From positions 124,001-188,000 of the forward strand of contig NZ_RQRS01000001.1 of the NCBI RefSeq assembly GCF_004335085.1: DNA of 64,000 bases, in the 5' to 3' direction. The DNA comes from Pedobacter nototheniae (GTDB lineage Bacteria; Bacteroidota; Bacteroidia; Sphingobacteriales; Sphingobacteriaceae). Below the pieces are notes generated by a model. The model was not told the DNA's origin. It saw only the letters and a list, made by a program, of their open reading frames with translations, and made no database searches. Position 1 is the stretch's first letter. The number at the start of each line of letters is the position of its first letter. Positions 42,349 to 51,686 of this stretch are shown here, piece after piece. Made by a program: the position numbers and the translations under genes.

Positions 42349-42849
42349 ATGAAAAATAAGAAGTTTACTTATTTGTTAATTGTATGCGTTTGTGCATTAT
42401 GGGGTGTCATTTTTTATCAAATTTATTTGAGATTAAATAATAATGACGAGGATATAATTATAACTCAAAAAGTAAAGAAAGCTGCCTACTTTAATATTCC
42501 AGATCACTCTAAGGAACAATTAAGTTTAAACTTTGATTACAGAGATCCCTTTTCCGATACGGAAAATAAAACGGCTCCTACAATACAATCTAAAGGCATT
42601 TCTATTGAAAATAAATTTCTTGCCACCCAACCAATAATTAAGCCACAAGTAAACTGGCAGGGCATTTTATATACGGGATATATCAAAAATCCATCAACCA
42701 AGAAAAAAATAGTTTTGATGCAACTTAACGGAAAACAAATTATGCTGGCTGAAGGGCAAATAGTGGATGGTTTAAAATTGCTTAAATATGCTGGTGATTC
42801 GGTTAAAGTACAATATCAAAATTCAACTAAGTTTATTATTTTAAAATAG
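42349..42849 (+). CDS. GspC/PilP-like inner-membrane protein
   Basis: 166 residues. An N-terminal transmembrane anchor (FTYLLIVCVCALWGVIFYQI) is followed by a flexible stretch with RDPF, a PilP-like mark, and a small beta domain (VNWQGILYTGYIKNPST, ... GQIVDGLKLLKYAGD) similar to the GspC homology region that binds the secretin. It follows the FN3 lipoprotein by 2 nt. Confidence 0.65.
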   Translation: MKNKKFTYLLIVCVCALWGVIFYQIYLRLNNNDEDIIITQKVKKAAYFNIPDHSKEQLSLNFDYRDPFSDTENKTAPTIQSKGISIENKFLATQPIIKPQVNWQGILYTGYIKNPSTKKKIVLMQLNGKQIMLAEGQIVDGLKLLKYAGDSVKVQYQNSTKFIILK

Positions 42850-42852
42850 AAT

Positions 42853-43476
42853 ATGCGGTTAAATATCATGTTAACATTGCCATTCATTTTGGCGTCGATA
42901 TCTGTTTCAGCACAAAAAGATAAGTATCATTTGGGTATGGAAAGTTATGAGCATACAGTAACCTTACCCGAAGAAAAAATTACTTTACATGTAGTAGAAG
43001 ATAATCAACTGAGGAGTTATACCGATTTAAATAAAACCTATTATTGGTATAGCAATAACCAAATAAAGACAACCCAAGGTGGTTTTAGCGGCAAATTATT
43101 AGACGGGCGCTTTAGCAGATTCTATTTAAATAAAAATTTAAAAGAACTGGGTGAATTTAATGCTGGTTTAAAAACAGGAACATGGAAGAATTGGGCAGAT
43201 AATGGAACCTTGCTAAAGGTAGTCTCCTATAAAAAGGGAACACCAAACGGAAAATTTTTCAATTATAAAGAGTCTGGTGCGCTGGCTGAAGAAGGAAAAT
43301 ACAAAGAAGGAAAAATAAATGGTTTATTTAAAAAATATATTAATCCAGATAGCGTGCAGATTTTGAAGTACAAAAATGGAATAATTGTAAATCAGCAACC
43401 TAGTAAAATAAGTAAATGGTTGAATGGTATTTTTCATAAAAAAATTAAAACAAAACCATCGAATAAACCTAAATAA
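42853..43476 (+). CDS. Secreted MORN/YwqK-like repeat protein
   Basis: 207 residues with a signal peptide (LPFILASISVSAQ). The middle has the repeated pattern N-G-x-x-x-G-x-W/F (LKTGTWKNWADNGTLLKVVS, GTPNGKFFNYKESGALAEEG), which resembles MORN-type repeats of YwqK-like proteins. A basic tail follows. It ends 9 nt before the first fibre gene, linking the machine genes to the fibre array. Function unknown. Confidence 0.6.
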   Translation: MRLNIMLTLPFILASISVSAQKDKYHLGMESYEHTVTLPEEKITLHVVEDNQLRSYTDLNKTYYWYSNNQIKTTQGGFSGKLLDGRFSRFYLNKNLKELGEFNAGLKTGTWKNWADNGTLLKVVSYKKGTPNGKFFNYKESGALAEEGKYKEGKINGLFKKYINPDSVQILKYKNGIIVNQQPSKISKWLNGIFHKKIKTKPSNKPK

Positions 43477-43485
43477 CAAAATGAT

Positions 43486-44226
43486 ATGAAATTAAAATCT
43501 TTATTGACACTCGCCTCTACATTATTCTCTCTCAACTCCTTTGCGCAAAGCAATACTTTTCCCACAACAGGAAATGTAGGAATTGGTACTGCTTCACCTA
43601 CCTCCTTATTACAAATAGGTGATTTTAACACCTCTGTTGCTTCGAAAGCACTTCTTATACCTGGTGTTTACAATTTTGAACAGTTAAGGCTTGGTCAGTT
43701 GGGTAATGGCAATTCAGCATTGGAAATGATTAATCACCGTGATAGGGAAAGCTCTTATGGAATAAGATTGATGACTAATGTAGATGTTGCAGGAGGACTG
43801 CAGTTTCAATATGCTTTAACAACAAGTAGTTATGAATCGTTGAGTTATCAAACCACTATGTTTATGGATTTGAACGGAAGAGTAGGCATAGGAACACTTT
43901 CGCCCAAAGAAAAACTCTCTGTGAATGGCAATATTCGCGCTAAAGAAGTTAAGGTAGAAGCAACAGGCTGGCCTGATTATGTTTTTGAACCAGGTTATAA
44001 AATTGGAACACTGGAAGAATTGGAAAGTTACATCAAAGCCAATAAACACCTGCCAGATATGCCAGGAGCCAAAGAAATTGAAGCTAACGGCTTGCAATTA
44101 GGAGAGATGGTAAAATTGCAGCAAAAGAAGATAGAAGAATTGACCTTGTATTTGATTGAAAAGGATAAAGAGATGAAAGCTTTAAAACAAGAAGTAGATA
44201 ATCTAAAACAAAGTAAGAACAAATAA
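43486..44226 (+). CDS. Fibre paralogue 1: exported tail-fibre-like protein
   Basis: 246 residues. Signal peptide (LASTLFSLNSFAQ), the fibre motif GNVGIGTASPTSLLQIGD, a short beta-rich head, a second VGIGTLSPKEKLSVNGNIRA block, then the conserved C-terminal module WPDYVFEPGYKIGTLEELES, HLPDMPGAKEIEANGLQLGE and a coiled coil. Family knowledge: the GIGT-KLxVNG block and the WPDYVF module are common in Bacteroidota fibre-like surface proteins. Residues about 33-168 are nearly identical to part of paralogue 3. Confidence 0.75.
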   Translation: MKLKSLLTLASTLFSLNSFAQSNTFPTTGNVGIGTASPTSLLQIGDFNTSVASKALLIPGVYNFEQLRLGQLGNGNSALEMINHRDRESSYGIRLMTNVDVAGGLQFQYALTTSSYESLSYQTTMFMDLNGRVGIGTLSPKEKLSVNGNIRAKEVKVEATGWPDYVFEPGYKIGTLEELESYIKANKHLPDMPGAKEIEANGLQLGEMVKLQQKKIEELTLYLIEKDKEMKALKQEVDNLKQSKNK

Positions 44227-44234
44227 AACCAGCC

Positions 44235-45227
44235 ATGAAAAGATATATCATAATACCCCTATTGTTGATTCTGTTTGGATCATATGTTCAAGCCCAAACA
44301 AAGTCTTTTTGGGTAAAGGGCGATTTGGATAAATTTTATCCTGTAGCATTTCAAGATAAGAACTGGTATAACCATGTGCCTACCGAAGTTGAAATCGGCC
44401 GATCTGATGTTCATGCTGATGCCAATTGGAAAGGTTCCTTAATGGCCAGGTTTAGATTTCATAATACCTTCTGGGGAAACGGCGCTCGTTTTTGGGATGT
44501 AGATATTATGCAAGAAACAAATTCACATAATGGTACAAACTTTATTAATGTTCCATTTATAGCAGGTTATATGGATGCCACTGTTAGCGGTAGTGCTGAT
44601 TTTGTTATCTGGCTAAGGGGAAATACCTCTTATAATTATCGCTCAAATGTAGAACAAAATCCTGTTGTGTATGATGGCGTTCAAAACCCTTTGCCCTACC
44701 AGCAAGTAAATGGCCCAGCACACGGCTTTAAAACCACAGTTGATAGCTATGTTAATTCTGCGGGGAAATCGGTGCAAGGATCCATCCAGTTATATGGTGC
44801 TGGCGTAAACTATATGAACGGTAGTTTAGGCATCGGCACCACCACGCCTGATGAAAAACTAGCTGTAAATGGTAAAATACATACACAGGAAGTACGGGTA
44901 GATATGAAAGGCTGGCCTGATTATGTTTTTGAACCAGGTTATAAAGTTGGAACACTGGAAGAATTGGAAAGTTACATTAAAGCCAACAAACACCTGCCAG
45001 ATATGCCCGGAGCCAAAGAAATTGAGGCTAACGGCTTGCAATTAGGAGAGATGGTAAAATTGCAGCAAAAGAAGATAGAAGAATTGAGCTTGCATTTGAT
45101 TGAGAAGGATAAAGAGCTGACGAAAAATAAAGAAGTCGCGAAATTACAAGGAGAGAAGCTTCAAAAATTAGAAGAGAGGCAAGAAAAGTTAGATATTATA
45201 CTAAAAAAACTGACAGGGAAAAAATAA
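44235..45227 (+). CDS. Fibre paralogue 2
   Basis: 330 residues. Signal peptide (LLLILFGSYVQAQ), then a unique ~170-residue head (SFWVKGDLDKFYPVAFQDKN ... SYNYRSNVEQNPVVYD) unlike the other paralogues. Next are LGIGTTTPDEKLAVNGKIHT and the type A C-terminal module shared with paralogue 1 (EPGYKVGTLEELES). The C-terminal coiled coil is longer. The head presumably decides what the fibre binds or builds. It follows paralogue 1 by 8 nt. Confidence 0.75.
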   Translation: MKRYIIIPLLLILFGSYVQAQTKSFWVKGDLDKFYPVAFQDKNWYNHVPTEVEIGRSDVHADANWKGSLMARFRFHNTFWGNGARFWDVDIMQETNSHNGTNFINVPFIAGYMDATVSGSADFVIWLRGNTSYNYRSNVEQNPVVYDGVQNPLPYQQVNGPAHGFKTTVDSYVNSAGKSVQGSIQLYGAGVNYMNGSLGIGTTTPDEKLAVNGKIHTQEVRVDMKGWPDYVFEPGYKVGTLEELESYIKANKHLPDMPGAKEIEANGLQLGEMVKLQQKKIEELSLHLIEKDKELTKNKEVAKLQGEKLQKLEERQEKLDIILKKLTGKK

Positions 45228-45234
45228 CCTAGAT

Positions 45235-46299
45235 ATGAAACAAAAAATCTTATTAGCCTTCTCGTTATTAGCTGGCCCTTTGGCTATGGCACAAAACACA
45301 TTTCCTAATAGTGGTAATGTAGGTATTGGTACTACAAGCCCTCAATACCTGATGCAAATGATGGGTGAGCATAACAGTACCCAATTTAATATGCGCTGGC
45401 CTCATGGAGATCCTCTTTATCAAGCAGACTTAATGCTGTGGGCAAGTGAACCAGGTATATCATATACTGGCGTCGGAATTGGGAATAATGTAATCAACGG
45501 CCCCTCTACTATCACCAGAATTTTAAATACTAAAGGAGCTTCGTATATGCGATTGTTAGACTCAGAGATTAGATTAAATGTTGTGCAGAGTAACGGAACA
45601 GATATAGCCGCATTAGCCATAAATCCTAACGGTAATGTAGGGATTGGTACTGCTTCACCTACCTCCTTATTACAAATAGGTGATTTTAACACCTCTGTTG
45701 CTTCGAAAGCACTTCTTATACCTGGTGTTTACAATTTTGAACAGTTAAGGCTTGGTCAGTTGGGTAATGGCAATTCAGCATTGGAAATGATTAATCACAA
45801 TGATAGGGCAAGCTCTTATGGAATAAGATTGATGACTAATGTAGATGTTGCAGGAGGACTGCAGTTTCAATATGCTTTAACAACAAGTAGTTATGAATCG
45901 TTAAGTTATCAAACCACTATGTTTATGGATTTGAACGGAAGAGTAGGCATAGGAACACTTTCGCCCAAAGAAAAGCTCTCTGTAAATGGTAACATTCGCG
46001 CTAAAGAAGTTAAGGTAGAAGCAACAGGCTGGCCTGATTATGTTTTTGAGAAAAATTATCCTTTATTAAGCCTGGAAGCAACCGAAAAGCATATTAAAGA
46101 AAAAGGATACTTACCCGGCATGCCATCGGCAAAAGAAGTTGAACTTAATGGATTGGAACTTGGTGAAATGGTTAAGCAGCTTCTTAAAAAACAAGAAGAA
46201 CTAACGCTTTATTTAATTCATCAGCAGAAAGAAATTCAAGCATTAAAAAAGAAAATAATTCAACAACAAAAACTCTTTCCAGCACGTAAAACAAAATGA
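45235..46299 (+). CDS. Fibre paralogue 3
   Basis: 354 residues. Signal peptide (LLAFSLLAGPLAMAQ) and three GIGT blocks. The head (about 35-130) is unique; the segment from DNA 45643 to 46049 is almost identical to 43582-43988 of paralogue 1. The C-terminal module is type B (EKNYPLLSLEATEKHIKEKG). It therefore looks like a recombinant between a paralogue-1 shaft and another tip. The ATG of paralogue 4 overlaps its stop by 4 nt. Confidence 0.75.
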   Translation: MKQKILLAFSLLAGPLAMAQNTFPNSGNVGIGTTSPQYLMQMMGEHNSTQFNMRWPHGDPLYQADLMLWASEPGISYTGVGIGNNVINGPSTITRILNTKGASYMRLLDSEIRLNVVQSNGTDIAALAINPNGNVGIGTASPTSLLQIGDFNTSVASKALLIPGVYNFEQLRLGQLGNGNSALEMINHNDRASSYGIRLMTNVDVAGGLQFQYALTTSSYESLSYQTTMFMDLNGRVGIGTLSPKEKLSVNGNIRAKEVKVEATGWPDYVFEKNYPLLSLEATEKHIKEKGYLPGMPSAKEVELNGLELGEMVKQLLKKQEELTLYLIHQQKEIQALKKKIIQQQKLFPARKTK

Positions 46300-47294
46300 A
46301 AAACTATCTAATTACAGCTCTTTTAGCATTTATGCTAATCAATCCATCTTTTGCATTCACAAAAGTTGAGAAGGTAAATAAAATACCATTATTTACCACT
46401 AATGAATATGAAACGTCTGTCACTTTCCCTGCAGGATATGCAATAGGTGATTATATCGAATTTGTCCGCGTTGATCCATATTCTGCAGGAGCTTCAGGAT
46501 ATTATAATATTTCAATATCTTACACAAGAGGTAACATAGCGGCAGCGGCAACCCATGTAGCAGCAATTTCACATGCGAATTCATCGCTTTGGCGCGAAAC
46601 GGGGCGTATTAACGACAATCAATATGTTGATAGATACCGTAACTTTACAATAGATTGTAACGGAGATTATTATGGTGGTACACCTCGGTTTCGGGTAAGG
46701 GCGGTGAATACATACGGAGTTTCAGAACCAATTACTGTTTATATAAAAGTAACATCCATTAACTTTAACGGTACATTCACGCCTTTAAGTACTACAGGAA
46801 ATGATTTAACGGTAACTAAGCTACAGCCCATGACTAATGAATGGGATTTATTTGTTGGTAATTTATACAGCACCGATGGCGCATCAATAGCTATAAAAGT
46901 CTTATCTAATGGTAATGTAGGCATCGGCACAACTACTCCAAAAGAAAAGCTCTCTGTAAATGGCAACATTCGCGCTAAAGAAGTTAAAGTAGAAACCAAA
47001 GACTGGCCTGATTATGTTTTCAAAAAAGATTATCCTTTATTAAGCTTGGAAGCAACCGAAAAGCATATTAAAGAGAAAGGATACTTACCCGGCATGCCAT
47101 CGGCAAAAGAAGTTGAACTTAATGGATTGGAGCTTGGTGAAATGAATAAACGCTTATTGCAAAAGGTTGAAGAACTGACCTTGCATTTGATTGCTGAAAA
47201 GAGATATTCCAACCAAGCAATCAACAAATTAAATGCTAAACTATCTGAACAAAATATACGTCTTAAAAGCTTGGAAAGAAAAAATAAACATTAG
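46296..47294 (+). CDS. Fibre paralogue 4
   Basis: 332 residues. Signal peptide (LLAFMLINPSFAFT). The ~190-residue head is a beta-rich domain of its own (AGYAIGDYIEFVRVDPYSAG ...). It is followed by GNVGIGTTTPKEKLSVNGNI and a type B C-terminal module with a different coiled coil (LLQKVEELTLHLIAEKR). The 4-nt overlap with paralogue 3 shows co-translation. Confidence 0.75.
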   Translation: MKNYLITALLAFMLINPSFAFTKVEKVNKIPLFTTNEYETSVTFPAGYAIGDYIEFVRVDPYSAGASGYYNISISYTRGNIAAAATHVAAISHANSSLWRETGRINDNQYVDRYRNFTIDCNGDYYGGTPRFRVRAVNTYGVSEPITVYIKVTSINFNGTFTPLSTTGNDLTVTKLQPMTNEWDLFVGNLYSTDGASIAIKVLSNGNVGIGTTTPKEKLSVNGNIRAKEVKVETKDWPDYVFKKDYPLLSLEATEKHIKEKGYLPGMPSAKEVELNGLELGEMNKRLLQKVEELTLHLIAEKRYSNQAINKLNAKLSEQNIRLKSLERKNKH

Positions 47295-47316
47295 TTCATA
47301 TTTTAATACAAACAAA

Positions 47317-48258
47317 ATGAAGTTTCAATATCGTATTTTATTACTCATTTTTTTATCTCTAAAAGTACTTTATGGATACTCTCAAACTGCAGAACAGCTT
47401 ACTGTGAGTGATACCAGAAGCTCAAATGAGCTACCTGGAAACTATAATCAAATTGCCCGATTCGATTTTAAGTTTAAATCAGTTGTAGGTATTCTGGGTG
47501 ATGGTTATTCAACAATGTTAACCATAGCACCTTGGTATGATGCTTCAGGAGGAGAAAATCATCAACTTAACTTTAGTAATAGCGGTATTTTGTACAGAAC
47601 AGGATGGCATGGAAATGAAAACTGGAACGCATGGAAAAAATTAGTGCTCGCTAATATAAATGGATCTATTCAGGCTGATGGTGGTGGAGCAGGATTACAA
47701 TTGAGACCAGCAGCAGCAGATCATGCTTATATAGAGTTTTATGCCCGGAGCATTAACCCAACTGCGAGGTCTGGATGGTTTGGATATGGAGGGCCAGGTA
47801 CCAATAATTTATGGGTTGAGAATGAATTAGAAGGAGGGAATATTAGTATTCTCACCAATAAGGGATACATAGGTATAGATACTCAAACACCAAAAGAGAA
47901 GCTTTCCGTAAATGGCAACATTCGCGCTAAAGAAGTTAAAGTAGAAGCAACAGGCTGGCCAGATTATGTTTTTGCTAAGAATTATGTATTACCAACGCTT
48001 ACCGAAACTGAAAAATACATTAATGAAAAAGGGCATTTACCGGGGATGCCATCTGCAAAAGAAGTTGAAAGCAATGGCTTAGCTATGAGTGAGATGTTTA
48101 AACTACAACAGCAAAAGATAGAAGAATTAACTATTTACCTTATAGAGAGTAAAAAGGAAGCAATACAGTTTAAAAGTGCACTAAAAGAATTGGACGATCA
48201 AAATAAAGCGCTTGAAAGAAAGGTTCTGAATATGCAGCATAAAAAATCAAAAAAATGA
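47317..48258 (+). CDS. Fibre paralogue 5, pyocin-knob-like head
   Basis: 313 residues from the ATG at 47317. The open frame begins further upstream inside paralogue 4, but MKFQYRILLLIFLSLKVLYG is the signal peptide. The head (LPGNYNQIARFDFKFKSVVG ... GWHGNENWNAWKKLVLAN) resembles the pyocin-knob receptor-binding fold. Next are IGIDTQTPKEKLSVNGNIRA and a type C C-terminal module (YVLPTLTETEKYINEKG). The 4-nt overlap with paralogue 6 indicates one transcript. Confidence 0.72.
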   Translation: MKFQYRILLLIFLSLKVLYGYSQTAEQLTVSDTRSSNELPGNYNQIARFDFKFKSVVGILGDGYSTMLTIAPWYDASGGENHQLNFSNSGILYRTGWHGNENWNAWKKLVLANINGSIQADGGGAGLQLRPAAADHAYIEFYARSINPTARSGWFGYGGPGTNNLWVENELEGGNISILTNKGYIGIDTQTPKEKLSVNGNIRAKEVKVEATGWPDYVFAKNYVLPTLTETEKYINEKGHLPGMPSAKEVESNGLAMSEMFKLQQQKIEELTIYLIESKKEAIQFKSALKELDDQNKALERKVLNMQHKKSKK

Positions 48259-49178
48259 GATTTAAAAAGATATTAATACTACTTGGCTTTGTTTTACTTA
48301 AATTGGTTGCAATAGCTCAAACAGATATTGGTAATCAGAGTTTAACAAAATTATCTGTTTTCGAATATTACAATCATACCACGCCAGAATGGATTAAGCT
48401 TTTTAGGATTAAAAATTATGATAATACGATGGGTTTTTGGGGTAAAGGGGGTGCTACTGGCCGTTTATATTTTGTCGATTATCAGGGTAATGGTGGATCT
48501 TATATCGATTTCAGCTTCCCTCAATCCATTAATAGTAACCTTAAACCCATATTGATATTAAATGGAGCATCAGCAGATAAAATAGAATGGTATGCTTTCT
48601 CTGGAAATGATGGCCCAGGGCAAAATTATTATGATGTTTATATTAAAACGCCGGAATATCACCTTGGACTTACATTTTTAATCAGAGGGGGAGATTATAA
48701 GCCTTATTTTACAGCCGATAGCCAACCTGCAACTCAGGCAATATGGAATTATCAGCTCTCTCCTCAATCCTTTAATTATTATAGTGGTAATGGTAATGTA
48801 GGTATTGGTACAATAACACCAAAAGAAAAACTCTCTGTAAATGGAAACATTCGCGCTAAAGAAGTTAAAGTAGAAGCAACAGGCTGGCCAGATTATGTTT
48901 TTGCTAAGAACTATGTATTGCCAACCCTAGCAGAAACTGAAAAATATATTAAAGAAAAGGGATACTTACCCGGGATGCCTTCTGCTATGGAAGTTGAAAG
49001 CAATGGCTTAGCTATGAGTGAGATGTTTAAACTGCAGCAGAAAAAGATAGAAGAATTAACTATTTACTTAATTGATAAAGAAAAGCAGATAAATAATCAA
49101 AAAAGTAAGATTGAAATGTTGGAAAAGGATTTCAAAGATTTAAAGAGGATGTTAAACGAATACTTAGGTGAAAAATAG
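48255..49178 (+). CDS. Fibre paralogue 6
   Basis: 307 residues. Signal peptide (ILLGFVLLKLVAIAQ) and a unique head (LTKLSVFEYYNHTTPEWIKL ... TFLIRGGDYKPYF). Next are GNVGIGTITPKEKLSVNGNI and a type C C-terminal module close to paralogue 5 (YVLPTLAETEKYIKEKG, AMSEMFKLQQKKIEEL). The DNA from the KEKLSVNG block onward is nearly the same as in paralogue 5. Confidence 0.75.
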   Translation: MRFKKILILLGFVLLKLVAIAQTDIGNQSLTKLSVFEYYNHTTPEWIKLFRIKNYDNTMGFWGKGGATGRLYFVDYQGNGGSYIDFSFPQSINSNLKPILILNGASADKIEWYAFSGNDGPGQNYYDVYIKTPEYHLGLTFLIRGGDYKPYFTADSQPATQAIWNYQLSPQSFNYYSGNGNVGIGTITPKEKLSVNGNIRAKEVKVEATGWPDYVFAKNYVLPTLAETEKYIKEKGYLPGMPSAMEVESNGLAMSEMFKLQQKKIEELTIYLIDKEKQINNQKSKIEMLEKDFKDLKRMLNEYLGEK

Positions 49179-49180
49179 AC

Positions 49181-50125
49181 ATGAAAAAACTACTTTATAT
49201 TTTAATTTTTGTCTGTATTGCAAAGAAAAATTTTGGACAGGAATTTCCAAAAACCATTTTTCTGGATGAAAGTACATTAATCAAAGAAACACAAACTACC
49301 ATGGTTAATGATGTTACAGCCAATAAAAGCAGTTGCATGTTCCGGTCTTCAGGTAGTTATCAAAACACTATGTGGTGGGGGCCATATTTTCATGTTGCTG
49401 CAGGAAATTACCTGGTACAATTCAGGTTAAAAGTAGCATCAAATGCCTCTTCAAATGATATTTTATCATTAGACATCGTTGGCTCATCTGGTGGTTTCGT
49501 TTATAAAAGAGTTTCACTAAAGCCCAATATGTTTAAAACAAATAACGAGTGGCAATTAATTACAATCTCGCTTAGCTTACCCGAAAATGAGAGCGCGGTA
49601 GAGATTAGGGGAATTAATTTTCAACCTGGCTTAACTGATTTGTACTTTGATTATGTGCAACTTGTACCAAATGATAATGTTGGTTTATTAACGGATGAAT
49701 TAACATTGGCAGGTAATGGCAATGTAGGCATCGGTACAACTACTCCAAAAGAAAAGCTCTCTGTAAATGGCAACATTCGCGCTAAAGAAGTTAAGGTAGA
49801 AACTACAGGATGGCCTGATTATGTATTTAAGAGTGATTATGTATTGCCAACCCTAGCAGAAACTGAAAAATACATTAATGAAAAGGGATACTTACCCGGA
49901 ATGCCATCGGCAAAAGAAGTTGAACTTAATGGATTGGAGCTTGGTGAAATGAATAAACGCTTATTGCAAAAGGTTGAAGAACTGACATTGCATTTGATTG
50001 AGAAGGATAAAGAGTTAAGCAAAGAAAAGGAAATGAATAAAGTTCAAAACGAAAGACTGCAAACGATAGAAGCATTGTTAAAGAAAATAATCGAGAAAAA
50101 TAATAACCATCATGAAAAAAATTAA
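49181..50125 (+). CDS. Fibre paralogue 7, CBM-like head
   Basis: 314 residues. Signal peptide (LLYILIFVCIAKKNFG). The head has the layout of a carbohydrate-binding beta-sandwich (YFHVAAGNYLVQFRLKVASN ... LTDLYFDYVQLVP). Next comes GNVGIGTTTPKEKLSVNGNI. The C-terminal module is a hybrid: a type C start (YVLPTLAETEKYINEKG) and a type B end (SAKEVELNGLELGEMNKRLL). It overlaps paralogue 8 by 14 nt. Confidence 0.73.
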   Translation: MKKLLYILIFVCIAKKNFGQEFPKTIFLDESTLIKETQTTMVNDVTANKSSCMFRSSGSYQNTMWWGPYFHVAAGNYLVQFRLKVASNASSNDILSLDIVGSSGGFVYKRVSLKPNMFKTNNEWQLITISLSLPENESAVEIRGINFQPGLTDLYFDYVQLVPNDNVGLLTDELTLAGNGNVGIGTTTPKEKLSVNGNIRAKEVKVETTGWPDYVFKSDYVLPTLAETEKYINEKGYLPGMPSAKEVELNGLELGEMNKRLLQKVEELTLHLIEKDKELSKEKEMNKVQNERLQTIEALLKKIIEKNNNHHEKN

Positions 50126-50759
50126 ACTCTTATTAGCCTTCTCGCTATTGGCTGGCCCAGTGGCTATGGCGCAAAACACCTTTCCAAATAGTGGTAATGT
50201 AGGCATTGGAACATTAAACCCGTCTTCGCAACTACAGGTTCAAGGAACAACAAACTATGCTTGGTTAACTCATTTTAGCAATACCGAAGCCAATGGTCAC
50301 AATATGTATTTTGGTTATGGCAATTCGAATACAACCAATTACGGCTTATTGATTACGGGCGGAAGGAACCTGCCTGGACAATTGGATTTTGGAGTAGAAA
50401 ATAAGTTCTATGTAATGGGCGATGGCAACGTCCTCATCGGCAAAACCTCCCAAACCAACCCCGCTTACAAACTCGATATTAACGGCAAAGCCCGCGCCAA
50501 CGAAATTGTGGTCAACACCACCGGAGCCGATTTTGTATTCGAAAACAATTATGAATTACGCCCATTAACCGAAATAGAAACCTTTGTAAAGCAAAACAAG
50601 CACCTGCCCGAAATCCCAACAGCCAAAACCATGCAAGAAGAAGGCGTAGGTGTAAGCGAATTGCAAACCAAACTTTTGCAAAAAGTAGAAGAACTGACTT
50701 TGTACATCATCCAACAACAAAAAGAGATTGATGAGTTGAAGAAGAAGTTGAATAAGTAG
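50112..50759 (+). CDS. Fibre paralogue 8, diverged last member
   Basis: 215 residues, the shortest. The signal peptide resembles that of paralogue 3 (LLLAFSLLAGPVAMAQ). The C-terminal module is distinct (YELRPLTEIETFVKQNKHLP, EIPTAKTMQEEGVGVSELQT). From about 50430 the DNA is visibly richer in C and G than its neighbours, so the 3' part may have a different origin. It closes the array; a 650-bp gap follows. Confidence 0.75.
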   Translation: MKKIKLLLAFSLLAGPVAMAQNTFPNSGNVGIGTLNPSSQLQVQGTTNYAWLTHFSNTEANGHNMYFGYGNSNTTNYGLLITGGRNLPGQLDFGVENKFYVMGDGNVLIGKTSQTNPAYKLDINGKARANEIVVNTTGADFVFENNYELRPLTEIETFVKQNKHLPEIPTAKTMQEEGVGVSELQTKLLQKVEELTLYIIQQQKEIDELKKKLNK

Positions 50760-51412
50760 GTGAGTTTAACGTGAGTTTTGGATGTAGATTATTGATTTTG
50801 AGCTAAAATTCACTTTCTGGTTAATGAAAAGGCTGCTTTTTGTCCTGGCCGGACGGGCTTTATTCTTTTTGGCATCAAAAAGAAACGAAAAATGCCGGCT
50901 GAAAATTTTTGTTTTTAAGTTTTTGCATGGGCTTGTTAGTGCATACCCAAAAATTTGTTAGGCCGGGTTAAAGTAGAACGAAGATTTTGTGCTTTGGCTT
51001 AGCTAGATGTAAATACATAAATCATGTTGAAAAGACCCAAACTAGTTAATTTACAGTTTTTAATACCCAAGAAAGAACTCGGCTTTGTTATACATAAGCC
51101 TTTTTGGTCTTGGCATACCTAAGGAAAGTATCAATGATATTAAATAGTGCCGATTTATACTGTTAAGTCAATAAAATTATCACTATCTCTTTCATATTCT
51201 TCAAATGGCATTAAAGTAGATGAACTAGCATCTAGAAGTTGGAATGAGCCGGATACTTAATGCTGTAGGAGTAATTACTCAACAGTACGCGATGATCCTG
51301 ATGAAATGTCTTCAAGTATACTTTAAACTTGTAATTCCCCATTAATTATAAGTCAACTTATTCATGACACTAGCTTAAATATTTTCCTTTATTAAATTTA
51401 AAGACACAAAAA
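50760..51412. other. Intergenic stretch with a repeat-like hairpin element
   Basis: No gene seen. A perfect 9-bp inverted repeat TTCTTTTTG/CAAAAAGAA (50863-50871 and 50876-50884, GCAT loop) lies in GC-richer sequence (about 50830-50920: CCTGGCCGGACGGGC ... AATGCCGGC) that resembles dispersed intergenic repeats of Sphingobacteriaceae. It may also end the fibre transcript. Confidence 0.4.
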
Positions 51413-51643
51413 ATGAATGTAAAATTTGTTTATTTACTATGGCATACTCATGTTGATGAAGAATTGCTTGGTGGTGAGGATATTAAATTGATTGGTATTT
51501 ATAGCACTGAAAATAAAGCAATGGCTGCACAGTCACGAGCTGAATTATTGGATGGATTTAAAGATTCTAAAGAAGGTTTTGAGATTTCTTGTAGTAAAAT
51601 CGATAATGATGAATGGATTTCAGGATTTATAACTGAAAAATAA
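51413..51643 (+). CDS. Small DUF7336-like protein
   Basis: 76 residues. VYLLWHTHVDEELLGGEDIK, then LIGIYSTENKAMAAQSRAEL and WISGFITEK, match the short DUF7336 pattern (YLL.H.........K.iGvYs...A..A......F). Function unknown. It has its own terminator directly downstream and appears to be an independent unit between the fibre array and the pseudopilins. Confidence 0.6.
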   Translation: MNVKFVYLLWHTHVDEELLGGEDIKLIGIYSTENKAMAAQSRAELLDGFKDSKEGFEISCSKIDNDEWISGFITEK

Positions 51644-51676
51644 AAGTCTAACCGTTAAGAGTTGTTAGGCTTTTTG
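51644..51676 (+). terminator. Intrinsic terminator after the DUF7336-like gene
   Basis: AAGTCTAAC (51644-51652) pairs with GTTAGGCTT (51664-51672, one G-T pair), followed by TTTTTG. Confidence 0.6.
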
Positions 51677-51686
51677 TTTATTCTGA

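Noticed and set aside
43486-50759. Phage tail-fibre genes of the prophage
   Set aside because: Each has a Sec signal peptide, they lie outside the tRNA scar, and no phage structural genes are nearby. Domain similarity to tail fibres does not make them phage genes.
43486-50759. Self-cleaving endosialidase-type (S74) chaperone domain
   Set aside because: The C-terminal module lacks the recognisable Ser/Asp-Lys cleavage pattern. It is a different, Bacteroidota-typical WPDYVF...LGEM module.
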